From contig JAPLUS010000346.1 in the NCBI GenBank assembly GCA_026397495.1, positions 1 to 8,379 of the forward strand: a stretch of DNA of 8,379 bases, written 5' to 3'. The notes beneath the pieces are model-generated. The model ran no database searches and was not told where the DNA came from. It saw only the letters and a list, made by a program, of their open reading frames with translations. Shown here piece by piece: positions 1 through 5,099 of the stretch (position 1 is its first letter; every line of letters starts with the position of its first letter). Source of the stretch: Candidatus Zixiibacteriota bacterium (GTDB taxonomy: Bacteria; Zixibacteria; MSB-5A5; GN15; PGXB01). Made by a program: the position numbers and the translations under genes.

Positions 1-936
1 ATCCACAACACGGCCGCAGACATAAACAGCAGAGGTATCAACATTGGTAACCGTTATGACCACATTCTCAGAATCGGGAACTATGCCGTCGCTGACAATA
101 AACCAAACCGGATAACTGCCGGATTGAGTAAAATCGGGAGCGAAATTGAAAGTTGCCGTCCCATTGCCGTTGTTAGTGAGAGTGGCATTAGGCGGCAAGG
201 TACCGCTGGAGAATGTAAGCGGATCAGTATCCGGATCGGTACCTATAATATTGAAATTGAGAATGGCCCCTTCATTTACGCTCTTAGGCCCAATAACACC
301 TAGAACCGGTGGCTGATTGGTTTTAACATCCCAGCAGGTTTTGGGGAAACCAGGCTGCGGCTCATCAAATACCCAATCATAGGTACCATTAAATATTTGA
401 GTACTATCAATACATAAGGTCCCAGAAGTTGAGGAAGTGCTAAAACCCCAATGAGCAATCAGTATCTCACCCAGACCAAACGGATATGCATTACCACTGG
501 CAATACCCGTAAGATTGAAAGTGTCCGGAAGTGTTCCATTAAAACTTCCCGGATAAACCCCACACAGCATATCAAAAAATGAAATAAAATTCGCCGGCAT
601 ATATTTCAGTCTGGTAACGGCGTTGGTAACAATCTGAGCACTATTGGCCAAGGGATCGGTCCACTGAACCGCAATTGTTCCGGTAAATTGGAAAGGCGAA
701 GACCAAGTAGATCTATACGAGTATAGGGGATTGCCCGGATCCCATGTGCCAATTGTGTCATTATTGGTGGCATAAACGTTGAGGGTACAAGGTAGATTAG
801 GTTTAATTTTCCAGACGCCGCCACCCTCATTAGAGGCCCCGGGGCCCGAGATAGCCGCCCGAAAATCCATACCTAATACCTGTCCAAAGGATAGCAGGGA
901 TAAAACAAAAACAATTAAAAACAGTCTTCCTTTCAT
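1..936 (-). CDS. Secreted protein with Ig/cadherin-like domain, 3' end off the window
   Basis: The frame is open from an ATG at 936 to the left edge, giving 312 residues without a stop, so the C-terminus is missing. The start is supported by AGGAG at 946-950, 9 bases upstream. Residues 1-22 form a classic signal peptide (MKGR, a hydrophobic run, then small residues), so the product is exported. Residues 23-205 are a beta-rich, Asn/Thr/Gly-rich region with several Cys (C50, C125, C175, C201) that I do not recognise. Residues 208-298 (starting NQPPVLGVIGPKSVNEG, with DPDTDPL, NGNGTATF and VSDG) match the style of Ig-like/cadherin-like repeats common in secreted proteins of FCB-group anaerobes. 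The last visible residues (VYVCGRVVD) may open another domain, possibly carboxypeptidase-regulatory-like, which is a guess. Its role could be surface adhesion or a structural cell-surface function. The exact function is unknown. Confidence 0.85.
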   Translation of the reverse strand, partial: MKGRLFLIVFVLSLLSFGQVLGMDFRAAISGPGASNEGGGVWKIKPNLPCTLNVYATNNDTIGTWDPGNPLYSYRSTWSSPFQFTGTIAVQWTDPLANSAQIVTNAVTRLKYMPANFISFFDMLCGVYPGSFNGTLPDTFNLTGIASGNAYPFGLGEILIAHWGFSTSSTSGTLCIDSTQIFNGTYDWVFDEPQPGFPKTCWDVKTNQPPVLGVIGPKSVNEGAILNFNIIGTDPDTDPLTFSSGTLPPNATLTNNGNGTATFNFAPDFTQSGSYPVWFIVSDGIVPDSENVVITVTNVDTSAVYVCGRVVD

Positions 937-945
937 ACTTCTTTT

Positions 946-950
946 CTCCT
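946..950 (-). promoter_or_regulatory. Shine-Dalgarno site of the secreted protein
   Basis: AGGAG on the minus strand, 9 bases before the ATG at 936. It decides the start of the signal-peptide protein over the later in-frame Met at residue 23, which would remove the signal peptide. Confidence 0.7.
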
Positions 951-1017
951 ACTTTATCATTAGTGATTCTTATGAATCCCCGTGATGAGGGTACAATGGT
1001 AAAGGTATCTTATCTCC

Positions 1018-1077
1018 CTACAGCCATTTTGAAAATAGCCGCAGGAATAATGATAACCGATACCATTTGTGTTTCAT
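1018..1077 (-). CDS. Possible 19-residue leader peptide
   Basis: On the minus strand an ATG at 1077 is preceded by a strong GGAGG (1089-1093, 11 bases upstream). It opens a 19-codon frame, MKHKWYRLSLFLRLFSKWL, ending in TAG. The peptide is basic and hydrophobic, like the front of a signal or membrane sequence, and ends 81 bases before the start of the secreted protein. It could be a translated leader, the stump of a lost secreted protein, or chance. The ribosome binding site is better than chance would suggest, but the length gives no coding statistics. Confidence 0.2.
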   Translation of the reverse strand: MKHKWYRLSLFLRLFSKWL

Positions 1078-1338
1078 TTCAATTTCTTCCTCCTCAGTAG
1101 TTTTGTTTGACCAACTTTTCCGCATATACCGTTACTTAGCAAATTCATTCTTGAAAAAACCATATTGTCTGCACACTACAACAGAATGCCATTTTGCATC
1201 CGTAAGAATTCCTTGGTCCAACTTATATCTTCTATGTTTGTAACTATGGCCACTATCTCTTTTTGCAGCAAATTCAATACCTTGAGGTATATTATCTGCT
1301 ATGTCAGAGCAAGCCTCCGGAAGGGTTTCGTCAGTAAT

Positions 1339-1366
1339 AAGATATAATAATGGGAGATTTTGTCAA
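1339..1366 (-). promoter_or_regulatory. Weak candidate sigma70-type promoter
   Basis: On the minus strand a perfect TTGACA (1361-1366) is followed after 16 bases by TATCTT (1339-1344, 4 of 6 matches to TATAAT). It would drive the leader peptide and the secreted protein, with a long leader of about 400 bases. The -10 match is modest, and this phylum's promoter consensus is not known to me. Confidence 0.25.
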
Positions 1367-1410
1367 GCAAATTAGTAAAATTTTGGTGCGCAAAATATTG
1401 CATATTTTGA

Positions 1411-1740
1411 TTATTGCGTCGCACTGCCGTCTATCTGTCTCCGTCTCCACCAGAGTAAAATAAGCATCAGGATTGCACCAAACATATCCGCCAAAAAATC
1501 CCAAAAATTGGGATCTCTTCCCGGAACATATTGCTGATAGAATTCATCTGCATAGCCAAAAAAAATCAGAAACAGAAGCGACAGCAAGAAAGCTGTCGTC
1601 AATCTTAGCCGATTCGATATATGGGAGAAGGATCGAAAAACGAGGAAGGCGAAGATTCCATATTCGAAAATATGCGCAATTTTATCCAGCTCAAAATACT
1701 TAAACCGCGGAGGTATCCCACCATTCCCTACCTGGTCGGG
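1411..1740 (-). pseudogene. VanZ-like membrane protein, 5'-truncated or start lost
   Basis: The frame reads DKIAHIFEYGIFAFLVFRSF, a hydrophobic segment (about 1560-1600), then YADEFYQQYVPGR and FWDFLADMFGAI, a further hydrophobic segment and a basic tail ending in TAA at 1411. These are the hallmark blocks of VanZ-like proteins: DKxxHxxEY, the DExxQ..VPGR loop, and the D.laD..Ga helix. No ATG, GTG or TTG occurs in frame upstream of the DKxxH block. The only start is a TTG at 1602, which would delete that block, and the first membrane helix is absent. The region where it should lie is occupied by the 5' end of the plus-strand acetyltransferase. I therefore call it a 5'-truncated remnant. A non-canonical start is the alternative, since the frame stays open to 1791. 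VanZ-like proteins are small integral membrane proteins. The founder gives low-level teicoplanin resistance, but most have no known role. Confidence 0.7.
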
Positions 1741-2217
1741 AAAAATGTTTACTTGAGAGTAATAGAGCCGGAAGATAATGAGACAACCTTTCTATGGTTT
1801 CTTCATTCGGATCCACAGTCTCAGACATGCCATCAACCAATCCTTGTTTCGCCGCATGAGGTGGTAGAAGCGGCCAGGAAACGGGAGAAGAGCCCCAAGG
1901 AAGGTGATTTTCTTATCATCCGAAAGGAAGATAATCAGGCGGTCGGCAAGCTCCGCTATTTTAATCTCAACATGCTCAGTCGTTCGGTCGACCTTTGCTA
2001 TATCACCGCCCCTGACGAAAGGCAGAAGGGATATGCAAAGGAAGCCCTTAGACTGATGATTAGGTATCTTTTCACCGCTATGAATCTCAATAAAATCTAC
2101 GCGCAAACGGCATCATTCAATACCGCCTCGGTAGCTTTGTTGAAATCGCTGGATTTTAAGCTCGATGGGACTCTCCGCCAGCATCATTTACCATACCGGC
2201 CCCTGCCGGCCTATTAA
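1672..2217 (+). CDS. GNAT-family N-acetyltransferase (RimJ/RimL-like)
   Basis: The product would transfer an acetyl group from acetyl-CoA to an amine, and its substrate cannot be read from sequence. Numbered from the ATG at 1672 (181 residues), the family-like part begins at residue 22 with VGKNVYLRVIEPED, the usual first beta strand. It continues with VGKLRYFNLN and the strand DLCYITAPDERQKGYAKEAL, which contains the acetyl-CoA pyrophosphate loop (RQKGYA, 117-122). It then has the late block N150-TAS..LLKSLDFKLDG. This layout is typical of the RimJ/RimL-type branch, and the length is normal. The start is uncertain. ATGs at 1621 and 1672 have no good ribosome binding site and encode residues unlike the family, whereas GGAGG at 1709-1713 points to an in-frame ATT at 1723. 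The C-terminus (HHLPYRPLPAY) is somewhat short for the family, and a late frameshift is possible. The 5' part overlaps the VanZ remnant on the other strand. Confidence 0.8.
   Translation: MRNFIQLKILKPRRYPTIPYLVGKNVYLRVIEPEDNETTFLWFLHSDPQSQTCHQPILVSPHEVVEAARKREKSPKEGDFLIIRKEDNQAVGKLRYFNLNMLSRSVDLCYITAPDERQKGYAKEALRLMIRYLFTAMNLNKIYAQTASFNTASVALLKSLDFKLDGTLRQHHLPYRPLPAY
1709..1725 (+). promoter_or_regulatory. Shine-Dalgarno followed by in-frame ATT, likely true or ancestral GNAT start
   Basis: GGAGG (1709-1713) is followed after 9 bases by ATT (1723-1725), in frame with the acetyltransferase. Starting here gives IPYLVGKNVYLR (164 residues), where GNAT proteins of this type usually begin. Either ATT is a rare start codon or an ATG was mutated. 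Confidence 0.4.
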
Positions 2218-2250
2218 TTGCCCGATAACACATTGACCGGACACTCCCTT

Positions 2251-2274
2251 AGATTTTGAATCTGTTAATTTTTT
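2251..2274 (+). terminator. Weak possible intrinsic terminator after the GNAT gene
   Basis: AGATT-TTG-AATCT (2251-2263) forms a short 5-bp hairpin, followed by a T-rich run ending in six Ts (2269-2274). The stem is AT-rich and short, so this is marginal. The rest of the 134-base gap to the next gene shows nothing else clear. Confidence 0.2.
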
Positions 2275-2351
2275 GAACATTTTGCCGAATTATTCAATAT
2301 ACACGGAGAACAAGAAGTATAAAAATGGGATTGTTTTAAGAGGAATATCAG

Positions 2352-3062
2352 ATGCATTTGACCGGTCATCAGGAAAAAGAACAAAATTATTATGATTCTA
2401 TATTCGACCGAGGTTATAATACCTGTAATTACTACCCATTATATAACGAAGTTCTCCAAATGATCAGCCAAATTTCTTCACCTCATATTCTTGAAGTGGG
2501 TTGCGGCGTCGGAGATTTGGGGAAAATGATTGTGGAAAAAGGATATCCCTATCGCGGTTTTGATTTCAGTGAGGTGGCGGTTAAATGCAGTCAGCAGCTC
2601 TGTCCTCAAGGCAACTTCTCGGTCGGTGATGCCTATAATATCCAATGCTATCTTCCCCGTAATTATAATATCGTTGTGGCCCTGGAGGTGTTGGAGCATA
2701 TCAATGATCTTCGGATGATTGAAAATATTCCCAATGGTGTGGCATTAATTGCCTCGGTTCCCAATTATGACGACCCCGCCCATTTGCGGCTTTATCAGGA
2801 TCCCAATAAGGATATCATTGAGAGGTTCAAACCTTACTTGAAAATAGTCGATATCAAATCCTTTGCCTCACCCGATCCTCTTGGCAAAGCCATTTTTCTT
2901 TTCCGGGGAATACGTTATTTCCCAATTTCCGGACGAGATACACTTAGCACAAATGACACCGAGGCAACACCGATATTCACTCCGGAAGCAAAACGTAATC
3001 CCCCCAGTCCCTGTGGACGTGGGAAAAAATATAAGAAATGTTGTTTGCTTGAAAAACTCTAA
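2352..3062 (+). CDS. Class I SAM methyltransferase with C-terminal SEC-C-like motif
   Basis: The start ATG has AAGAGG (2338-2343) 8 bases upstream. Of 236 residues, roughly 1-190 form a class I methyltransferase. Motif I is ILEVGCGVG (46-54), the SAM-ribose acidic residue lies in GFDFSE (D71), there is a GDAY block at 92-95, and motif IV is ALEVLEHI (110-117). This resembles the Methyltransf_11/UbiG-like group, and the substrate is unknown. A spacer (190-212) leads to KRNPPSPCGRGKKYKKCC (214-231), clearly derived from the SEC-C zinc motif, usually CxCGSGKKYKKCC. The first zinc Cys is Ser219 (codon AGT, one base from TGT), leaving C221, C230 and C231. SEC-C motifs occur at the ends of SecA and many unrelated enzymes and often mediate protein contacts. 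Whether this one still binds zinc is doubtful. The gene appears to be its own transcription unit. Confidence 0.85.
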   Translation: MHLTGHQEKEQNYYDSIFDRGYNTCNYYPLYNEVLQMISQISSPHILEVGCGVGDLGKMIVEKGYPYRGFDFSEVAVKCSQQLCPQGNFSVGDAYNIQCYLPRNYNIVVALEVLEHINDLRMIENIPNGVALIASVPNYDDPAHLRLYQDPNKDIIERFKPYLKIVDIKSFASPDPLGKAIFLFRGIRYFPISGRDTLSTNDTEATPIFTPEAKRNPPSPCGRGKKYKKCCLLEKL

Positions 3063-3068
3063 ACCTAA

Positions 3069-3148
3069 CAGTATTGTAGGTCGGCGTTCCAAATTCCGAC
3101 GATAGTCGGAATGAGAAACCCGACATCTTCAATTCATTCCCCATAATC
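3069..3148 (-). repeat. REP-type repeat R1, copy of the RAYT unit's transposase-3' end
   Basis: This 80-base block is matched at 4542-4621 with only two differences by my count. It includes the palindromic core ATTCCGAC-GATA-GTCGGAAT and the flanking GTCGG and CCCGAC. It also carries about 24 bases beyond the palindrome, which in the other copy lie just past the transposase gene. It therefore looks like the 3' end of a REP/RAYT unit whose transposase is missing. Confidence 0.85.
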
Positions 3149-3246
3149 CATATCTTTTTGCAGAAGCAGAGCTCCCCGCCACGTGTACTACTTCAGGGTT
3201 TCGGTAACAAATCGGGGACATATTGCAGTACTCGTAGTAAAGGTAG

Positions 3247-3280
3247 GGCGGAACTGCCCGCCGCGGCGGGGGGTTCTGCC
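3247..3280. repeat. GC-rich hairpin
   Basis: Arms GGCGGAAC (3247-3254) and GTTCTGCC (3273-3280), with one G-T wobble, enclose the perfect palindrome CCCGCCGCGGCGGG (3257-3270). It resembles a dispersed REP/MITE-like element. There is no T-run, so it is not an obvious terminator. Confidence 0.6.
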
Positions 3281-3357
3281 AATTAAAGTCCGTTCTACCG
3301 TGTAAGACTATTTTATTACCATTATTTCCGGGCAGACTAAAGATTGCCCAAGAGTAG

Positions 3358-3399
3358 GGTACGAGCCCTGTGCTTGCCCGTCTGCGGTGGGCTCGTGCC
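3358..3399. repeat. Hairpin with 11-bp stem
   Basis: GGTACGAGCCC (3358-3368) pairs with GGGCTCGTGCC (3389-3399), including one wobble, around a 20-base loop. It is another palindromic element of the cluster, with no coding around it. Confidence 0.6.
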
Positions 3400-3428
3400 A
3401 TTATTAATTTTATAATGGAAATTGGTAC

Positions 3429-3445
3429 CCCATCCAACGGATGGG
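3429..3445. repeat. Palindrome CCCATCC-AAC-GGATGGG, inverted partner at 3630
   Basis: A 7-bp-stem palindrome. The copy at 3630-3646 carries GTT in the loop and is its reverse complement. Similarity extends a few bases outside on both sides (GGTA.. and ..TT), so the two form an inverted pair about 200 bases apart. Confidence 0.65.
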
Positions 3446-3521
3446 ATTAGGCATTAGTACTGATATGCCGGGGATTAAATCATGAACTCAAGACATTTGA
3501 AGATAACAATATTATAATATT

Positions 3522-3538
3522 CCCCCTTGAAGCGGGGG
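3522..3538. repeat. CCCCC/GGGGG imperfect palindrome
   Basis: CCCCCTTGAAGCGGGGG has G/C arms of five with a TTGAAGC centre, flanked by AT-rich sequence. It is a short dispersed-repeat type element and no function can be read. Confidence 0.4.
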
Positions 3539-3629
3539 ATATATTAAATTTAATGCATCAAGATAAATCGGCATTGGGATATAGGGTCGGGGAGATTAAA
3601 ATCGATGCAGAGCAGGTTATACAAAAAGT

Positions 3630-3646
3630 CCCATCCGTTGGATGGG
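3630..3646. repeat. Palindrome CCCATCC-GTT-GGATGGG, inverted partner of 3429
   Basis: Reverse-complement copy of the palindrome at 3429-3445, including the loop bases and some flanking bases. Confidence 0.65.
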
Positions 3647-3683
3647 TTACCGGTTCTCGTGTGAGACCATTTCATTATCACTA

Positions 3684-3709
3684 TATTTCCGGGCAGACTA
3701 AAGTCTGCC
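3684..3709. repeat. Palindrome GGCAGACT-AA-AGTCTGCC, partial copy at 3323
   Basis: The 20 bases at 3684-3703 are identical to 3323-3342. Here the second arm (3702-3709) is intact and makes an 8-bp stem. In the earlier copy it reads AGATTGCC and pairs imperfectly. Confidence 0.6.
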
Positions 3710-3718
3710 GCGCACAAC

Positions 3719-3795
3719 ATGATTTCATATCAAATCCATTTGTCGGGTTTCTCACTTGTTCACTTCGTTCACCGTTTCGAAACCCGACCTACAAC
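3719..3795 (-). repeat. REP-type repeat R4, copy of the RAYT unit's transposase-5' end
   Basis: The core 3742-3788 has 10-bp arms GTCGGGTTTC and GAAACCCGAC around a loop with a GTTCAC repeat. The flank ATGATTTCATAT.AAAT (3719-3735) closely matches 5077-5093, which in the intact unit is the transposase start (ATG AAA TCA on the minus strand). The distal flank CCTACAACT also matches. It therefore marks the 5' end of a RAYT unit that has no transposase. The loop differs completely from the copy at 5100-5143. Confidence 0.75.
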
Positions 3796-3834
3796 TCAGA
3801 ATCAAATAGACAGGAAAAATGTATTGACTATTAA

Positions 3835-3909
3835 TCGGGGTGAGAGGATTTGAACCTCCGGCATCTTGCTCCCAAAGCAAGCGCGCTAACCGGGCTGCGC
3901 TACACCCCG
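3835..3909 (-). tRNA. tRNA-Pro (anticodon TGG)
   Basis: On the minus strand the gene reads from CGGGGTG (3909-3903) to CACCCCG plus discriminator A (3842-3835), a perfect 7-bp acceptor stem. The anticodon arm is CTTGC-TTTGGGA-GCAAG, giving anticodon TGG for proline codons CCA/CCN. The T arm contains the canonical GGTTCAAATCC. CCA is not encoded. At 75 bases it is a normal length. It sits downstream of the rdgB remnant and next to the repeat cluster. Confidence 0.95.
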
Positions 3910-3923
3910 ATATTTATCATTTC

Positions 3924-3953
3924 AATATACAAACTTATATGCCGCCAACTCAA
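3924..3953 (-). promoter_or_regulatory. Candidate promoter of tRNA-Pro
   Basis: On the minus strand TTGAGT (3948-3953) and TATATT (3924-3929) are separated by 18 bases. The -10 ends 14 bases before the mature tRNA 5' end, the expected geometry for a short tRNA leader. Confidence 0.4.
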
Positions 3954-3998
3954 GGGAAGATTTTCAGCGCCAATTCCGGCCTTGAGAAAGTCGAACGA

Positions 3999-4531
3999 TT
4001 ACCGGCGCTTAAGATATTCCACCAGTATATTTCTTGCCCCAAGGAGAGCTTTCCCCCGATGAGAAACCTGATTTTTTTCTTTAAGCGTCATCTCGGCAAA
4101 AGTTTTTTGGGCCGGAGGATAAAAGAAAATGGGGTCATAACCGAATCCGGAATTGCCTGATGAATTCTCAAGAATAATTCCCTCGACTATTCCCTCCACG
4201 ACCTCCACTCTTTCACCATTCCAGGCGATGGCAATCGCAGTCCTAAATTTGGCCGACCGTTTCCTTTCGGGAACGCCCTCAAGCATTTTCAGCAGCTTTT
4301 TATTATTATCATCATAGGTGCATGCTCATCCGCCAACGCCGGATAGCCGGTGAATTGAGCAATCATTTTGGCTTTAAGTATGGCATTTTCCTCAAGCGTC
4401 CGGCCGGTTTCTTCAACTTCAGGGAAATTGAGAAAATCCTCAAAAGTGAGAATAGTGATCGGCAGATCCTCGAGGATATTTTTCATCTCTTTGATTTTAT
4501 CCTTATTTCTGGTGGCCAGGACAAGCTGCAT
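3999..4531 (-). pseudogene. rdgB: rdgB-type XTP/dITP pyrophosphatase, inactivated by internal deletion
   Basis: Intact homologues (about 200 residues) hydrolyse ITP, dITP and XTP to monophosphates, keeping deaminated purines out of DNA and RNA. The N-terminal part starts at ATG 4531 with MQLVLATRNKDKIKEMK, the nucleotide-binding SxNxxK-like segment. It runs through FPEVEETGRTLEENAILKA to PALAD, then goes out of frame and stops. In the next frame the C-terminal part resumes with CTYDDNNKKLLKMLEGVP, SAKFRTAIAIA, SGFGYDPIFF and SHRGKALLGA, and ends at 3999. Missing between them (junction about 4318-4327) are some 23-26 codons that normally carry [23 protein letters not shown], including the catalytic Asp. 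The reading frame is also broken. The product cannot be active. The start region is duplicated at 5150-5172, where a REP/RAYT unit has entered, cutting the gene from its original upstream region. The alternative is an assembly error at the deletion. Confidence 0.88.
4509..4531. repeat. 23-bp perfect direct repeat, left copy (rdgB start)
   Basis: Begins CTGGTGGCCAGGAC and ends AAGCTGCAT. Identical to 5150-5172. On the minus strand it encodes the first codons of rdgB (MQLVLAT). The two copies bracket the REP/RAYT unit. Confidence 0.9.
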
Positions 4532-4541
4532 CACTCGATCC

Positions 4542-4621
4542 CAGTATTGTAGGTCGGCGTTCCGAATTCCGACGATAGTCGGAATGAGAAACCCGACATC
4601 TTCAATTCATTCTCCATAATC
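4542..4621 (-). repeat. REP-type repeat R2 at the transposase-3' end
   Basis: Near-identical to 3069-3148 (two differences by eye). Core hairpin ATTCCGAC-GATA-GTCGGAAT, with outer GTCGG and CCCGAC matching the ends of the other REPs. The middle of the arms is not complementary, unlike the perfect palindrome at the other end of the unit. Confidence 0.85.
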
Positions 4622-4687
4622 ATTCTCGAACGTAAAACCCGACCCAACTCCCCAATTCGCTTCATATAAACCCCGTCTATGGTAATC

Positions 4688-5086
4688 TCATAATGATGAA
4701 TCCCGGTAATCAAACGGATTATTCACAAACCCATGTTTTACCGGATTATAATGAATATAATCCAGATGCCGGTTTAAATCCTTATTATCTCTAATAATAT
4801 GATCCCAAAAGCGATTCTGCCATACTTTCCCTGTTCCTTTGCTTTTTCGATAATGAATTGAATAGCGAAGTTTAAAATTATGCATCAGCCTTAAAATATT
4901 TCCACCCGCCACGTCAATTATGATATGGAAATGATTCGACAAAATTACCCATGCTTCGGGTTTAATGTCAACCCAACATGACCAAAATAGGGAAAGGTTC
5001 TCCAGAAGGATTGGTGCCCTTTTTAGGGTAACCGCAGTTATGAAATATTTTTTACCTGTCAGGTTATATCGGCGCAATGATTTCAT
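4688..5086 (-). CDS. REP-associated tyrosine transposase (RAYT, Y1/HUH), C-terminus frameshifted
   Basis: RAYTs are single-strand DNA endonucleases of the Y1_Tnp fold that recognise and nick REP hairpins. From ATG 5086 (132 residues) the protein shows RRYNLTGKKYFITAVT (first strand) and WVILSNHFHIII with the metal-binding HUH pair H52 and H54. It then has VWQNRFWDHIIRD (89-100) and YIHYNPVKHGFVNNPFDYRDSS, whose Tyr (Y110 or Y113) lies where the nucleophile sits in the family. Catalytic parts are therefore present. The frame stops at 4688, just after DYRDSSL. The adjoining frame continues as HHYEITIDGVYMKRIGELGRV, the usual RAYT tail, so about 20 tail residues are lost by a small deletion. An ATG 27 bases upstream, inside the REP arm (5113), is in frame and adds MRNPTKVFN. 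Neither start has a Shine-Dalgarno site. It is surrounded by REPs, which supports the call. Confidence 0.88.
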   Translation of the reverse strand: MKSLRRYNLTGKKYFITAVTLKRAPILLENLSLFWSCWVDIKPEAWVILSNHFHIIIDVAGGNILRLMHNFKLRYSIHYRKSKGTGKVWQNRFWDHIIRDNKDLNRHLDYIHYNPVKHGFVNNPFDYRDSSL

Positions 5087-5099
5087 ATTAAATACTTTT

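Larger units (their letters stand above)
937..1410. other. Intergenic stretch, mostly non-coding
   Basis: This AT-rich gap separates the secreted protein from the VanZ remnant. It contains no gene I can identify. On the minus strand an open frame of 76 codons (1132-1362) has no ATG, GTG or TTG start in a sensible place and resembles nothing I know. It may be decayed coding sequence. Plus-strand open frames here are not convincing. A small 5-bp hairpin (GATTC/GAATC, about 963-976) lies in the leader of the secreted gene. A possible promoter and a 19-residue leader peptide are listed separately. Confidence 0.5.
3063..3834. repeat. Gene-free cluster of palindromic repeats
   Basis: No reading frame in this 770-base stretch looks like a protein. 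It holds several kinds of inverted repeat. These are REP-type ends at 3069-3148 and 3719-3795, a GC-rich hairpin at 3247-3280, an 11-bp-stem hairpin at 3358-3399, and paired palindromes at 3429-3445 and 3630-3646. There is also a CCCCC/GGGGG element at 3522-3538 and a two-copy element at 3323-3342 and 3684-3703. Such mosaics are typical of sites where short non-coding mobile or REP-like elements have accumulated next to a tRNA gene. Confidence 0.8.

Noticed and set aside
1165..1347. A 60-codon plus-strand frame in the intergenic gap
   Set aside because: It has no ribosome binding site and no recognisable features. It overlaps the minus-strand open stretch and is probably chance.
1741..1791. 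Extension of the VanZ frame as a true first membrane segment (IIFRLYYSQVNIFP)
   Set aside because: It is tempting because it looks like the usual VanZ start, but it is exactly antisense to the strongly conserved first strand of the GNAT protein (VYLRVIEPED) and has no start codon. It is left as a caveat only.
3129..3437. A 102-codon minus-strand frame in the repeat cluster
   Set aside because: Its sequence is made of palindromic elements, has no family resemblance and no ribosome binding site. It is an open frame by chance.
3553..3834. A 93-codon plus-strand frame
   Set aside because: It runs through three palindromes and a REP end, and its peptide carries the translated repeat. It is not credible as a protein.
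3835..3909. tRNA-Pro as the integration site of an island
   Set aside because: No integrase gene is present, and I found no second copy of the tRNA 3' end in the window. The nearby repeats are explained by the REP/RAYT family.
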